A DNA stretch of 64,000 nucleotides from Bacteroidia bacterium. Lineage in GTDB: Bacteria > Bacteroidota > Bacteroidia > UKL13-3. The DNA lies in NCBI GenBank assembly GCA_020049855.1, contig JAGVLJ010000013.1:62001-126000 (forward strand), read 5' to 3'. Numbering within the stretch: the stretch's first letter is position 1; each line of letters opens with the position of its first letter. A model generated the notes under the pieces. It did not search any database. It saw only the letters and a program-made list of their open reading frames with translations, and was not told the DNA's origin. Shown piece by piece: positions 8,577 to 17,486 of the stretch. The position numbers and the translations under genes were made by a program.

Positions 8577-9914
8577 TCATAGTACATTCATATCCGTATT
8601 ATCAAAGTTACCGGAGCTCATGAGCAATAAATTGCTGTTGCCCCAGTTCATTTGCTGCAGATCGGCTTTTAGTTTTGCTGAACTATTATACGCAATAACC
8701 CCTGCCCCAAAGTTTTCAATAATATCATCCTCCGTGAGCATCTCCATCTTTTTCTTCTCAATGGTATGCGGATTAAAATACACGATGCGTACATCGGCCT
8801 TATCCAATGCACCCTTATACTCGGAAAGGAATTTTTTATTGAGGCTGCTGAACGTATGCAGTTCAAACACGGCCACTAATTTCCGTTCGGGGAATTGGTC
8901 TTTTACGGCCTCTACGGTGGCTGTTACCTTGGATGGGGAATGTGCAAAATCGCGGTACACCACGCTGTGTTCATTTTTTGCCACCAGTTCCAGTCTTCTT
9001 GCGGTGCCTTTAAAGGAAGCAATAGCCTTATAAAAGTCCGCATCGCTGATGCCAAGCTCATTCAATGCTAGGCGAGCCGCCTGCATGTTTTGCAGGTTGT
9101 GTTTACCAAATATGTTTAATTCCACCCAGCCCTCATTGGTTTTGATGCTGGTGAGTCCGTTGGCTACTTTCCATTCGGGGGCGTTGTACCATTTTACCTC
9201 AGCAGCGAGCTTCTCTTTTGATGTAATCGAACGGATATGTTCGTCCTCATCAAAACAAATGAGTTTGCCTGTGGCCGGTATCTGTCGCATAAAAATGGCA
9301 AACTGCTCCACGTATCCTTCAAAAGTGGGGAACACATTGATATGGTCCCAGGCAATGCCCGTTACAATACCAATATCGGTATGGTACACATGAAACTTGG
9401 GACGCAGGTCAATAGGTGAGGTTAAATACTCATCGCCTTCAAAAACGGCTATATCACTTTCATCATTCAGTCCCACCATGGTATCAAATCCTTCCAATTG
9501 CGAGCCAACCAGGTAATCAAACTTTCGGTTATAAAATTTAAGCACATGCAACATCATGGCCGTAGTAGTGGTTTTGCCATGGCTGCCTCCTACTACCACC
9601 CTTTTTTTAGAACGGGTTTGCTCATACATATACTCGGGGAAAGAATAAATTTTCAATCCCATTTCCTGCGCTTTAACAAGTTCCGGATTGTCTTTGCGGG
9701 CATGCATACCCAGAATGATGGCATCCAAATCAGCAGTAATCAGGTTGGTATTCCAGCCAATGGTTTGGGGTAATAACCCCTGTTTGGCCAACCGTGATTT
9801 GGCCGGTTCAAAAATTTCGTCATCCGTACCGGTTACGTGATAGCCTTTATTTTTAAGTGCTATGGCCATATTGTGCATTACCGCACCTCCAATAGATATA
9901 AAGTGTACCTTCAT
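8577..9914 (-). CDS. mpl: Mur ligase family protein, probably UDP-MurNAc:tripeptide ligase Mpl
   Basis: The 445-residue protein is a three-domain Mur ligase. It opens with a nucleotide-binding start (KVHFISIGGAVMHNMAIAL), carries the ATP-binding loop GGSHGKTTTT at about residues 109-118, and has the central-domain FEGDEYLTSP and WDHINVFPTF motifs. Mpl ligates the recycled L-Ala-gamma-D-Glu-meso-DAP tripeptide to UDP-MurNAc in peptidoglycan recycling; MurC, the close paralogue, adds L-Ala. The GGAVMHNMAIALKNKGYHVTGTDDE opening and short length favour Mpl, as Bacteroidota MurC usually lies in the division cluster. It is cytoplasmic. Confidence 0.8.
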   Translation of the reverse strand: MKVHFISIGGAVMHNMAIALKNKGYHVTGTDDEIFEPAKSRLAKQGLLPQTIGWNTNLITADLDAIILGMHARKDNPELVKAQEMGLKIYSFPEYMYEQTRSKKRVVVGGSHGKTTTTAMMLHVLKFYNRKFDYLVGSQLEGFDTMVGLNDESDIAVFEGDEYLTSPIDLRPKFHVYHTDIGIVTGIAWDHINVFPTFEGYVEQFAIFMRQIPATGKLICFDEDEHIRSITSKEKLAAEVKWYNAPEWKVANGLTSIKTNEGWVELNIFGKHNLQNMQAARLALNELGISDADFYKAIASFKGTARRLELVAKNEHSVVYRDFAHSPSKVTATVEAVKDQFPERKLVAVFELHTFSSLNKKFLSEYKGALDKADVRIVYFNPHTIEKKKMEMLTEDDIIENFGAGVIAYNSSAKLKADLQQMNWGNSNLLLMSSGNFDNTDMNVL

Positions 9915-9982
9915 GTTCAGTTAGCTATTAGTGAATCCAAAGCAAAAAAAAGTATAAAGCAGCGTACCTGCTAAAAGATTTA

Positions 9983-10075
9983 TGCACAAGTATCGTCATT
10001 ACGAAGGAGACACTACCTCGGTAATCTCCTGAATTAAATCCAAGTGCTTCACGCAAGGAGATTGCCAAGCCCAAA
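9983..10075. repeat. Intergenic repeat of the GTCATT...GGAGATTGC type
   Basis: CGTCATTACGAAGGAGA ... AATCTCCTGAATTAA ... CTTCACGCAAGGAGATTGCC has the layout of a dispersed intergenic repeat widespread in bacteria, with GGAGAnnnn and its complement ATCTCC forming alternative hairpins. Only one copy is visible in this window, so repetition in the genome is inferred from memory of the type. Confidence 0.5.
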
Positions 10076-10173
10076 GTACGGGTTTCGAAATGATGATAAA
10101 TTTGAACTTTGCCCATGCTACATTCGCCTACATTAAATTGAATCATATAACTTCGTCTCACAATTTATACCCT

Positions 10174-11013
10174 ATGCATTTATACAGCATTGATACCGGA
10201 CTTTTTAAACTTGATGGTGGCGCCATGTTTGGCGTAGTACCCAAAAGCATCTGGCATAAAACCAATCCATCCGATGAAAACAATATGATTGATCTGGCCA
10301 TGCGTTGCCTGCTGGTGGAAGACGGAAATCGGTTGACCTTAATTGACAACGGAATTGGCAACAAACAGGACGATAAATTTTCAGGGCACTATTACCTGCA
10401 TGGAGAGGCTTCGTTAAAATCCTCACTCAATAAACTTGGATTTGATGTGGCTGATATTACCGATATGGTACTCTCTCACCTTCATTTTGACCATTGTGGA
10501 GGCAGCATTGAATGGAATGACGACCGGACTACTTTCCGTACCGCCTTTCCGAATGCCACCTACTGGATACATGAAGAACACTGGAACGAAGCTAACCACC
10601 CAAACCAAAGGGAAAAAGCTTCCTTTCTAAAAGAGAATATATTGCCCATACAGGAAAGCGGCCAGTTAAAACTGATTCAAAGCAACGAACAGATACATCC
10701 GGATATTTCCCTTATCACCAGCAATGGGCATACCCGCAGCATGATGCACCCGCATATAAAGTGGAAGGATAAAACAGTAGTGTTTATGGCTGATATGATT
10801 CCTACCATGAGCCATATTCCTATTCCGTATGTAATGGGCTACGATGTGCGGCCTCTGGATACCATGCAGGAAAAAACCTCCTTCTTAAAAAAAGCAGCCG
10901 AAAAAGAATACATCCTCTTTTTTGAACACGATGCGTTTAATGAAGCCTGCACGGTTACCCAAACGGAGAAAGGAATTCGTAAGAGGGAAATGGTTAAGTT
11001 GGCGGATTTGTGA
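10174..11013 (+). CDS. MBL-fold metallo-hydrolase
   Basis: The protein is a metallo-beta-lactamase-fold hydrolase with the zinc-site motif HLHFDHCGG and later metal ligands in SNGHTRSMMHPH, VVFMADMIP and FFEHDAF. The ATG at 10174 (MHLYSIDTGLFKLDGGAMFGVVPKSIW) is the better start: the family begins with this strand, and the 28 extra residues of the ORF track version look untranslated. That gives 279 residues. The substrate is unknown; relatives act as lactonases or thioester hydrolases. The last 71 bases recur at 15774-15844, showing that a second copy of this gene once existed nearby. Confidence 0.88.
   Translation: MHLYSIDTGLFKLDGGAMFGVVPKSIWHKTNPSDENNMIDLAMRCLLVEDGNRLTLIDNGIGNKQDDKFSGHYYLHGEASLKSSLNKLGFDVADITDMVLSHLHFDHCGGSIEWNDDRTTFRTAFPNATYWIHEEHWNEANHPNQREKASFLKENILPIQESGQLKLIQSNEQIHPDISLITSNGHTRSMMHPHIKWKDKTVVFMADMIPTMSHIPIPYVMGYDVRPLDTMQEKTSFLKKAAEKEYILFFEHDAFNEACTVTQTEKGIRKREMVKLADL
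10943..11013 (+). repeat. Direct repeat copy 1 (3' end of the MBL gene)
   Basis: These 71 bases match 15774-15844 with five differences. Three are at third codon positions, one changes Asp to Tyr and one changes the stop from TGA to TAA. The pair brackets the two T9SS genes. Confidence 0.9.
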
Positions 11014-11028
11014 TGCCTCATAGTACGT

Positions 11029-13386
11029 TTACTCATACTTTCTAAACAGAGTAAGGGTTCCTTTTTTAGCAAAGTGCTTGATTGCACCATTGGAAAGTTG
11101 CACATCGCTGGCAAGTAGCCAGATATACACACCTTCGGGGCATTCCATATTTTTGTATTTTCCATTCCATCCTTTTGTGATGCTGTTGCTCTCAAAAATA
11201 AGTTCGCCCCATCTGTTAAAAATTTTCATATTGAAAAGTTGCACATGATCACTCACGGCTATAAAAACATCATTCAACCCATCCTCGTTGGGAGAAAAGG
11301 CTGTGGGGATGTAAAGGTAAGGCTCACATTCGCTCACTGGTAGTATCGAGTCGCGGTAGCTACAGCCATATCCATCGGTTACGGTTACTACATAATAGTT
11401 TCGTGCATTTATTTTTGTTATAGGCAAAGTGTCGCCACTGTTTATCCAATGATAAGCGACAAAGTTTTGTTGCACCTGCAGGTGCACAGTGTCATGCAAC
11501 TCTAGGCACAAGGTATCGAGTTGTTCAATACTGAAGGAGGGCACAGGATATAGTTTCACCAATATATTTTGTTGTGTGCTGCAATAGCTGTTTTGGGCAT
11601 TTACATAGTAGGAGCCGGGTGACGAAAAAATGAGTTGGGCGGTGGTATCGCCTACGTTCCATTGATACCGAGTGTAAAACGGGTGAGCGGCATTTAATGC
11701 TACCGATGTACCCACACAAAAAGAGGTATCAGCGGGTAAGGGTAGCTTTGGGGGTATTTTTAAGGTAACCGTGCTGCTGTCTTCGCTTTTGCAAACGATT
11801 GATTTTGCTTTTACACTATACACACCCATGGTGTTTACATCAATAAACGGAGTGGTATCGCCAGTACTCCATTTATAAAACAGGTAGCCCGAGGCCGATA
11901 CATCGAGTACCACATGCCCTCCGGGACAAATAACAGTATCGGGTAAGTTTAATGTTTTTTTAATTTCGTGCCTCACCGTTAGGCTATCCGTTCGGCTACA
12001 GCCGTTCAAAAATGTTTTTACCCAATACACGCCACTATCTGTGGCTAGCAAGGTATCGGCTTGGGTGGCATTGCTCCATAGCCTGGTGGCACCAGCTTGC
12101 GGATAAGCAAAAAGGGTAACGGGTATATCCATGCAGGTAAGCGTATCGGTAAAATAGGGATAGGCCGACAGCAACGGATGTGTTACATGAAAACTATCAA
12201 TATGCGAGCTACAACTATCAAGCACTTGTTTTACCCGGTACCAGCCTGTGTCGCCTACCTGTATGGTTAATGAAGTATCCGAGTTGTTCCATACCCGACT
12301 CCAACTGGTTTGATAAGTAAATGGCTTAAGCGAAATAGAGTTTCCTTTGCACACAAACGTATCTTTTACAGCCGAGGAAAGGTGGGCATCGGAGCCATAC
12401 ACTACGTTAAATGTATCAATGTACATACCCAGTGTATCGGTATAGCGCACCCAATAGGTGCCTGTGTCGGTTACATACCTGATGGCATTAGTATCGCCAT
12501 TGCTCCACACTACGGATGTGAGCGGAACGTTGTAGCGAGGCTTAAGCAAGGTGCTATCGTACCTGCACACATGGGCAGGTCCTGTTTGCTGGTGCACAAT
12601 TTCAAAAAGTTTAAAATCATCAAGCAAGTTACTCCCTGCCATTAAGCCTTGGTTGCTTACCGTAAACCACCAGGCAGTGGTATCGGCTGTAAAAAATGTT
12701 TCGTACCTGCTCCACTGATTAGGCGCAGCCAATATTTTATGAAACACACGACCCTCGCGCGTAAACGTGTCGCTGAGGCCAAAGCATAGGCTGTCGCGGG
12801 TAGTTTCTCTTGGAGTTCCATACATATTTAACCCCATAAGATTGAACATTAATCCAAAGTAGGGAGTATAAAACCCCGAATCAGCAACATTTTTGGAGGT
12901 ATCTACGGCAAAGGCATACCATCTTAGGTAATATTTTTTACCTTCCACCACTTTACGTTTGCATTTGAAAGAAATCCCTACTTTTCGAGGCACGGGAATG
13001 GAAGTGTAGGGGCCTACTGTCAAATCTTTAAAATAATTCAGTACCATTATTTTTTCACCCTGAGGAAAAGGGCTGAATGGGCGTACATAACTATTTAAGG
13101 ATTTTTTGTGTACTGACAGGTCATATCCAACATAACTATGCTCATCCCCGCCTCCAAATAAGACTTTGTTGTAATAGTAAATATTTATATCACCATAGCA
13201 TAAGATTTTTGTTGAGTCAGTTAATCGGTTAAACTCATCAATTTGAGGACTATGGCTAGGATTAATTTCAAATCCGTTATCTTTTAAAAAATTTTGCGCG
13301 TTGGCATTTATTCCCATGCACATAAGAAAGGTAATAGTTATCCTCCTTATACGTATTTCAAGAAGCGTACGGATGATGTTTCTCAT
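11029..13386 (-). CDS. Secreted multi-Ig-like protein with gliding-motility/T9SS type B C-terminal domain
   Basis: The 785-residue protein has an N-terminal signal peptide (ITFLMCMGINANAQ) and a globular first third with no clear match. Six Ig-like repeats of about 75-80 residues follow, from roughly residue 275 to 680, each built around a W-x-N/T-GDT core, a Y-W/Y-V strand and a Cys. The last 90 residues, YLYIPTAFSPNEDGLNDVF ... IFNRWGELIF ... GWNGKY ... PEGVYIW, are the CHU_C/gliding-motility C-terminal domain that acts as a type B signal for the type IX secretion system. The protein is therefore probably exported to the surface or released, possibly as an adhesin. It faces the MBL gene, with a 15-base gap between stops. 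Confidence 0.9.
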   Translation of the reverse strand: MRNIIRTLLEIRIRRITITFLMCMGINANAQNFLKDNGFEINPSHSPQIDEFNRLTDSTKILCYGDINIYYYNKVLFGGGDEHSYVGYDLSVHKKSLNSYVRPFSPFPQGEKIMVLNYFKDLTVGPYTSIPVPRKVGISFKCKRKVVEGKKYYLRWYAFAVDTSKNVADSGFYTPYFGLMFNLMGLNMYGTPRETTRDSLCFGLSDTFTREGRVFHKILAAPNQWSRYETFFTADTTAWWFTVSNQGLMAGSNLLDDFKLFEIVHQQTGPAHVCRYDSTLLKPRYNVPLTSVVWSNGDTNAIRYVTDTGTYWVRYTDTLGMYIDTFNVVYGSDAHLSSAVKDTFVCKGNSISLKPFTYQTSWSRVWNNSDTSLTIQVGDTGWYRVKQVLDSCSSHIDSFHVTHPLLSAYPYFTDTLTCMDIPVTLFAYPQAGATRLWSNATQADTLLATDSGVYWVKTFLNGCSRTDSLTVRHEIKKTLNLPDTVICPGGHVVLDVSASGYLFYKWSTGDTTPFIDVNTMGVYSVKAKSIVCKSEDSSTVTLKIPPKLPLPADTSFCVGTSVALNAAHPFYTRYQWNVGDTTAQLIFSSPGSYYVNAQNSYCSTQQNILVKLYPVPSFSIEQLDTLCLELHDTVHLQVQQNFVAYHWINSGDTLPITKINARNYYVVTVTDGYGCSYRDSILPVSECEPYLYIPTAFSPNEDGLNDVFIAVSDHVQLFNMKIFNRWGELIFESNSITKGWNGKYKNMECPEGVYIWLLASDVQLSNGAIKHFAKKGTLTLFRKYE

Positions 13387-13405
13387 TTATTATTTCGTAA
13401 AATAA

Positions 13406-15682
13406 TTATTGTAAACTTATAGTTACACGGGCCAAAAAATCTTCCGCCTTCACTTCTATAAGAAAAAGACCTTTTCCTAATCCTTTTGTGTCTATCGAGT
13501 ATTCGGTGATTCCAGCTTTTGCTATAACTTGTGATGTCATTGCAATTTTTCCGGTCATGTCATAGATAGTTACAGAACACTCCTGCTTGCTTTCCACTCG
13601 CCACTTCAGGTTAATTTTGTCAGTAGCAGGATTAGGATAAGCAATCAGCGTGTTGTAATATTTTAACGAATTAATTGAGGTATATGGATTCCATTTCCAT
13701 GCAGTATTTCCATCAATATACCCATTATCGTTGGTTCCCGATGGTTCGGTTATGGTACCATCACCGGCATCTGTGCCATCATTCCCATCACTTCCATTAC
13801 GCGAAAAACCAAATACCGTGGGGCAGGTTGCAAAATAACATTTAGGATGCCCTGGGGTTATTAAATCTTCAATAAATTTACCGCTTGAATAATACTTGAA
13901 AGCCTCGTTTCCATCATCATCATAAAATGTAATGGTGAAATTACCACCAGGAGGGCAGGTGCCGGGTACCCCCGCTGTATTTGAAAAATCAACTTTATTC
14001 CCATTCGTAAGATAGTTTGAGCCATAACCAAAAAGTTTCTTGAACAAATTTTCGCAATCACCGGAACTATATACATCCACAATATAATGGTATTCCCAGC
14101 AGGGAGGGTCATATTCATAAACGATGAGTTGAGAAGTACCCGCATCGAATTTTGCTAATTTATCACTACTTGATGGGTATTTCATGATTAAGTTTGAAAA
14201 TGCATTCACCACATCGCCATTATTAATAAGAAGGCACATGGCTTTATTCGGGTCACAGCGTTCTACCACGGTGGGTGTGGTGCAACTACCGCCACCCGAT
14301 GAAGGACAAAAGGTATTATCACAATAATTTTCTGAATTGACAGTTGTTCCTGCCAAGTTTTGCGAACCCCATCCAAACCCACCAAGACCACCTTTGCCTC
14401 CTTTGCCCCCTTTAAAACTAAACTTAGGAGTAGAAAGACCGCTTGCGCTTGAGGTATAATTAACCCAAATTGTTCCCGGTTTCCCACCGTTTCCACCATC
14501 ACCTCCGTTTCCACCATTTCCACCAAGTCCTTTTCCTCCTTGTCCGCCATCAGGAACTGGAGTAGAGCCATTGCAACAACCAACCCCTCCCGTACCTCCG
14601 TCTCCACCTTCTCCGCCATTACCCCCATTGCCCCCGTTATCCGCATTATTTCCATCTGCATAAAAGGTAACCCCCGAAGCGGTTATTGAAATCGTTGCAG
14701 TTTTAAGTACCATTGCTCCTCCACCTCTTCCACCTTTACCTGCATTTCCACCCGTTTCACCATTCTCTCCATTATCACCACTTGATCCAGCATTTGAACA
14801 GGGGGCGCCACTCGTTCCTCCTGAACCTCCTTTTGCTCCTCCCTGAGCTCCTGTGCCGCCCCCATAAGTTGAATTATACCCACCGGGACTCCCCATTACT
14901 AAATTGCTTTTAAAAGTAGGACTCCCAAAGCTTGGTATGGTGCCACTATTGGCACTACCCGAAGAACCGTTGTTACGTGCATCGCTGCCATTAGCACCCG
15001 GATTAATTGAAACGGTACCCACCCCATTAATACAGGCGTAATCAGGACCCGTGTTACCATTTGTATTTGCGGCAGTAGTTGAACCAGCTCCTCCCGCTCC
15101 GCCTGTTCCCCAGGTAACTGCGCTGTTTTCATCCGGGCCATAACCTTTGCCTGCAACCGTTAAGAAGGCATTACCTCCTATCGAAATTTGATTGTATGCT
15201 AAAACACATAATATCCCACCATGCCCTTGCGATTCGTCCCATTCGTTACACGTAACTACTGCACTACCTGATATAGCAAAATTAGTATACTCATATAATT
15301 TAATCATTTGTAATGCATTCGCTGCACTAAACGCAAATGCATTATTCCCTGATACTGTTGTTAAATAGTAATTCCCGCCTGAGGTGCCGGTAATGGTATA
15401 ATTTTCATGCATTCCTATATTCACTCCCTTCATTTGAATTAATAAAACCATATCTCAGGTAGAGAAGGCTCCTGTTGCATTGGCAACCGCAACGGTGCAA
15501 ACGGTGCTTGGCGGTGTTGAGAAACTTGTTACCTTAGCCCGAACATCATCAAGGTAATGGATACCACTAGACCAACTAACTGAGCCATGCGCTTGTGTTC
15601 CGTATCCATTTATTTGTGAAAAGGTGTAGTTACCAAATAGTAAAAACAAAAAAAATGCAGAACAGTTTAAAATCGGTTTCAT
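13406..15682 (-). pseudogene. Glycine-rich T9SS type A cargo gene split by an in-frame TGA
   Basis: Two consecutive ORFs on the minus strand are in the same frame and separated by one TGA (15455-15457) and one codon. The upstream piece starts at ATG 15682 with a signal peptide (FFLFLLFGNYTFSQ); the downstream 681-residue ORF has no signal but ends in a T9SS type A sorting domain (YPNPATDKINLKWRV ... GLGKGLFLIEVKAED). Across the stop the text reads AFST-stop-DMVLLIQMKGVNI, where related secreted proteins, by memory, read G-D-x-V-L-L-I-Q-M-K-G; a GGA-to-TGA change would explain it. The middle is a long low-complexity GGxGGx tract of over 100 residues, resembling fibrous surface proteins. A complete gene would encode about 758 residues. 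Sequencing error cannot be excluded. Confidence 0.8.
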
Positions 15683-15766
15683 AACATTTAAATTTAATTG
15701 GTTAATCAAAAATAAGGAAAAAAGGATAAACGCCAAATTATTTTGTATGAAACATATAAGTGTCTC

Positions 15767-15844
15767 TATAACCAAGCCTGCACTGTAACCCAAACCGAGA
15801 AAGGAATTCGTAAGAGGGAAATGGTTAAGTTGGCGTATTTGTAA
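15767..15844 (+). pseudogene. Remnant 3' end of a second MBL-hydrolase gene
   Basis: The plus strand reads YNQACTVTQTEKGIRKREMVKLAYL-stop, nearly identical to the end of the MBL-fold protein at 10174-11013 (FNEACTVTQTEKGIRKREMVKLADL). Similarity fades upstream of about 15767, where the start of the glycine-rich gene region begins. Most base differences are synonymous, as if both copies were coding while they diverged. Confidence 0.85.
15774..15844 (+). repeat. Direct repeat copy 2 (matches 3' end of the MBL gene)
   Basis: 71 bases equal to 10943-11013 except for five substitutions. It includes a reading frame ending in TAA at 15842-15844. Confidence 0.9.
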
Positions 15845-15860
15845 TTTCTGCGAGTCCGTT

Positions 15861-15916
15861 AAGCATCCCGACTTATGCTTTTCGTTATTTCAAACTTCAA
15901 GCGAAGACGCTTGAAG
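15861..15916. other. Two adjacent hairpins downstream of the serine hydrolase gene
   Basis: AAGCAT/ATGCTT (15861-15866, 15875-15880) and CTTCAAGCG/CGCTTGAAG (15895-15903, 15908-15916, loop AAGA) are perfect inverted repeats. The second could end transcription of the minus-strand hydrolase gene, though it has no strong T run on that strand. Confidence 0.5.
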
Positions 15917-15937
15917 GGACTTGGGATTTATAATTTG

Positions 15938-17242
15938 TCAGTGAGAAATAAGCACTCGCACTGCTGTCCGTTTTCCTGATTCATCCGTAATGGTGAATAG
16001 ATATAATCCGTTTACTAAGTGTGCGGTTGGTATAGTCAAGGTATCAGCATGCGTCTCTCCCCATGCAGCCACTTCCCCCCTGCATGAAAACAATTGCCAA
16101 ACCCCCCGGTGAACGGTTGACTCAATGGTGAGCTGATGGCTTGTCGGATTGGGATACAAACGAACCGCATTTGTTTCCGGAACAGAAGCCATGCCTGTAG
16201 TGGTATTGCAAATAAATTTATTCAATTCAGCCCACAAATCGCGGTCAAATACTACCGGCACCAAACTACTATCGGCCGCAGAATTTCCCATACGTATGAT
16301 GACGATATTTTGTGAAGGCCACACGTAAAGTTTTTGGTCGTTTTTACCCAGACCTGCTACCATTTCATCGGGTGCAGGCGGGAATAAATCTCCGGGAAAA
16401 GTAATGGTAGAACCGGGCAACTTATAACTTCCTTTTCCGTTGAGCCACCACAGGTACCCATACGAAGGATTCAGATTTTGCGAGGTATTCATCATTTGCC
16501 GGTAGTAGGCTGTATCTTTTAACAGGGTATCGGTTTTCCATATCCCGTGATTTAACATGAGTAATCCAAAACGGGCCATGCTTCGGGGTTTGGAATAAAA
16601 TACCCCGTCATACCACAAACCCGTGATTCCTGTTTTTAGTGATAACTTTGAGTTGGTGTATTGCTGGTAAGTACTTCCTGTGGCCGATTCAATCACATCT
16701 TGCAAAAGCAGGTAAGCGGCATTATGATAATACCATTGATTTCCTGCATCGGCTTTGTATTTAAGACAAGTCGGTAATTTGCAATTATCATCAGGAACAG
16801 TATAATCCAGCCCTGTTGTCATGGTAAGCTGATGACGAATGGTAATTAATCCTTCTTTGGCCGGAGGGCTGGTTGTCCAGCCACTGCCCAAATATTTTGA
16901 AGTAGAATCGGAGATAGAAAGTTTTCCTTCCTGTTGCGCTATGCCCACCAAAAATGAGGTAATGGTTTTGCCTGCCGAAGCCCAATACCAAACCGAGTCG
17001 GGAGTAAAGTTGTCGAAATATTTTTCTATGGCAATTTTTCCATCCTTTAGAATAATAAACGCCTTGGTATTATTGCGTTGAAGCAAGTCATATAAAGAAT
17101 CAATGCGATTGGTGCACCAGCCCAGTTGCTGTGGTCTAATGGTGTCCCAGATGCTCCCAACAAGAGGTGGAAAGTATAATTGAGCATTACTTTTACCGCA
17201 TAAGGTAACCAGTGCTACTAGCGTAAGTAGTAATTTTTTCAT
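15938..17242 (-). CDS. Secreted serine hydrolase (class C beta-lactamase family) with T9SS type A sorting domain
   Basis: The 434-residue protein starts with a signal peptide (LLLTLVALVTLCGKSNAQ). The catalytic core is of the serine beta-lactamase/DD-peptidase-like hydrolase family: SAGK (S-x-x-K, about residues 89-92) in WYWASAGKTITSFLVG, then the YHN motif in WYYHNAAYLLL, and a Gly-rich YLWWLNGKGS region. The last 80 residues (VRLYPNPTSHQLTIES ... NGLYLFTITDESGKRTAVRVL) are a type A T9SS sorting domain, so the enzyme is exported across the outer membrane. The substrate is unknown; relatives include esterases and peptidases. Confidence 0.88.
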   Translation of the reverse strand: MKKLLLTLVALVTLCGKSNAQLYFPPLVGSIWDTIRPQQLGWCTNRIDSLYDLLQRNNTKAFIILKDGKIAIEKYFDNFTPDSVWYWASAGKTITSFLVGIAQQEGKLSISDSTSKYLGSGWTTSPPAKEGLITIRHQLTMTTGLDYTVPDDNCKLPTCLKYKADAGNQWYYHNAAYLLLQDVIESATGSTYQQYTNSKLSLKTGITGLWYDGVFYSKPRSMARFGLLMLNHGIWKTDTLLKDTAYYRQMMNTSQNLNPSYGYLWWLNGKGSYKLPGSTITFPGDLFPPAPDEMVAGLGKNDQKLYVWPSQNIVIIRMGNSAADSSLVPVVFDRDLWAELNKFICNTTTGMASVPETNAVRLYPNPTSHQLTIESTVHRGVWQLFSCRGEVAAWGETHADTLTIPTAHLVNGLYLFTITDESGKRTAVRVLISH

Positions 17243-17322
17243 GAAAATAATTTGTACTAAGATAAGGATTAACCTGAATGGTTTAACCTACCCCTATATG
17301 GTTTTATGCTGTTTTAAGAGGT

Positions 17323-17350
17323 ATAAAAAAATCCCGCTTTCGCGGGATTT
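17323..17350 (-). terminator. Intrinsic terminator after tRNA-His
   Basis: A perfect nine-pair stem AAATCCCGC/GCGGGATTT (17329-17337, 17342-17350) with a TTTC loop is followed on the minus strand by a T run (plus-strand AAAAAA at 17325-17330). It lies a few bases after the tRNA. Confidence 0.9.
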
Positions 17351-17356
17351 AAAACT

Positions 17357-17434
17357 TGGGGTGGATGATGGGACTCGAACCCACGACCCCCAGAACCACA
17401 ATCTGGTGTTCTAACCAACTGAACTACAACCACC
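17357..17434 (-). tRNA. tRNA-His (anticodon GTG)
   Basis: On the minus strand the sequence folds as a tRNA: D-arm GTTCAGTTGGTTAGAAC, anticodon stem-loop CCAGA-TTGTGGT-TCTGG with anticodon GTG, and T-arm GTGGGTTCGAGTCCCAT. A G precedes position 1 (the G-1 expected in tRNA-His), the discriminator is C73, and CCA is encoded. The acceptor stem GTGGTTG/CATCCAC has one U-U mismatch at the fifth pair. Confidence 0.93.
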
Positions 17435-17449
17435 GTGTTTTGTGACGTG

Positions 17450-17480
17450 CAAAGATATTTAAAATCCCGTTACAGGACAA
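17450..17480 (-). promoter_or_regulatory. Bacteroidota-type promoter of tRNA-His
   Basis: On the minus strand TTG (17480-17478), a 20-base spacer and TATCTTTG (17457-17450) match the phylum consensus and place the start of transcription a few bases before the tRNA. Confidence 0.8.
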
Positions 17481-17486
17481 TTTTTT

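Noticed and set aside
10090-10173. N-terminal extension of the MBL-fold protein
   Set aside because: The 28 extra residues are not hydrophobic enough for a signal and precede the family's usual first strand, which begins at ATG 10174.
14380-14900. Regularly spaced CCACC/TTTCC phrases that look like a repeat array
   Set aside because: They are glycine codon runs of one coding frame and lack spacers of constant length, so this is not CRISPR.
14263-15156. Several ORFs in other frames of the glycine-rich gene (Met, Val and Glu rich)
   Set aside because: They arise from the repeated GGxGGx coding text, which produces long open frames in other phases.
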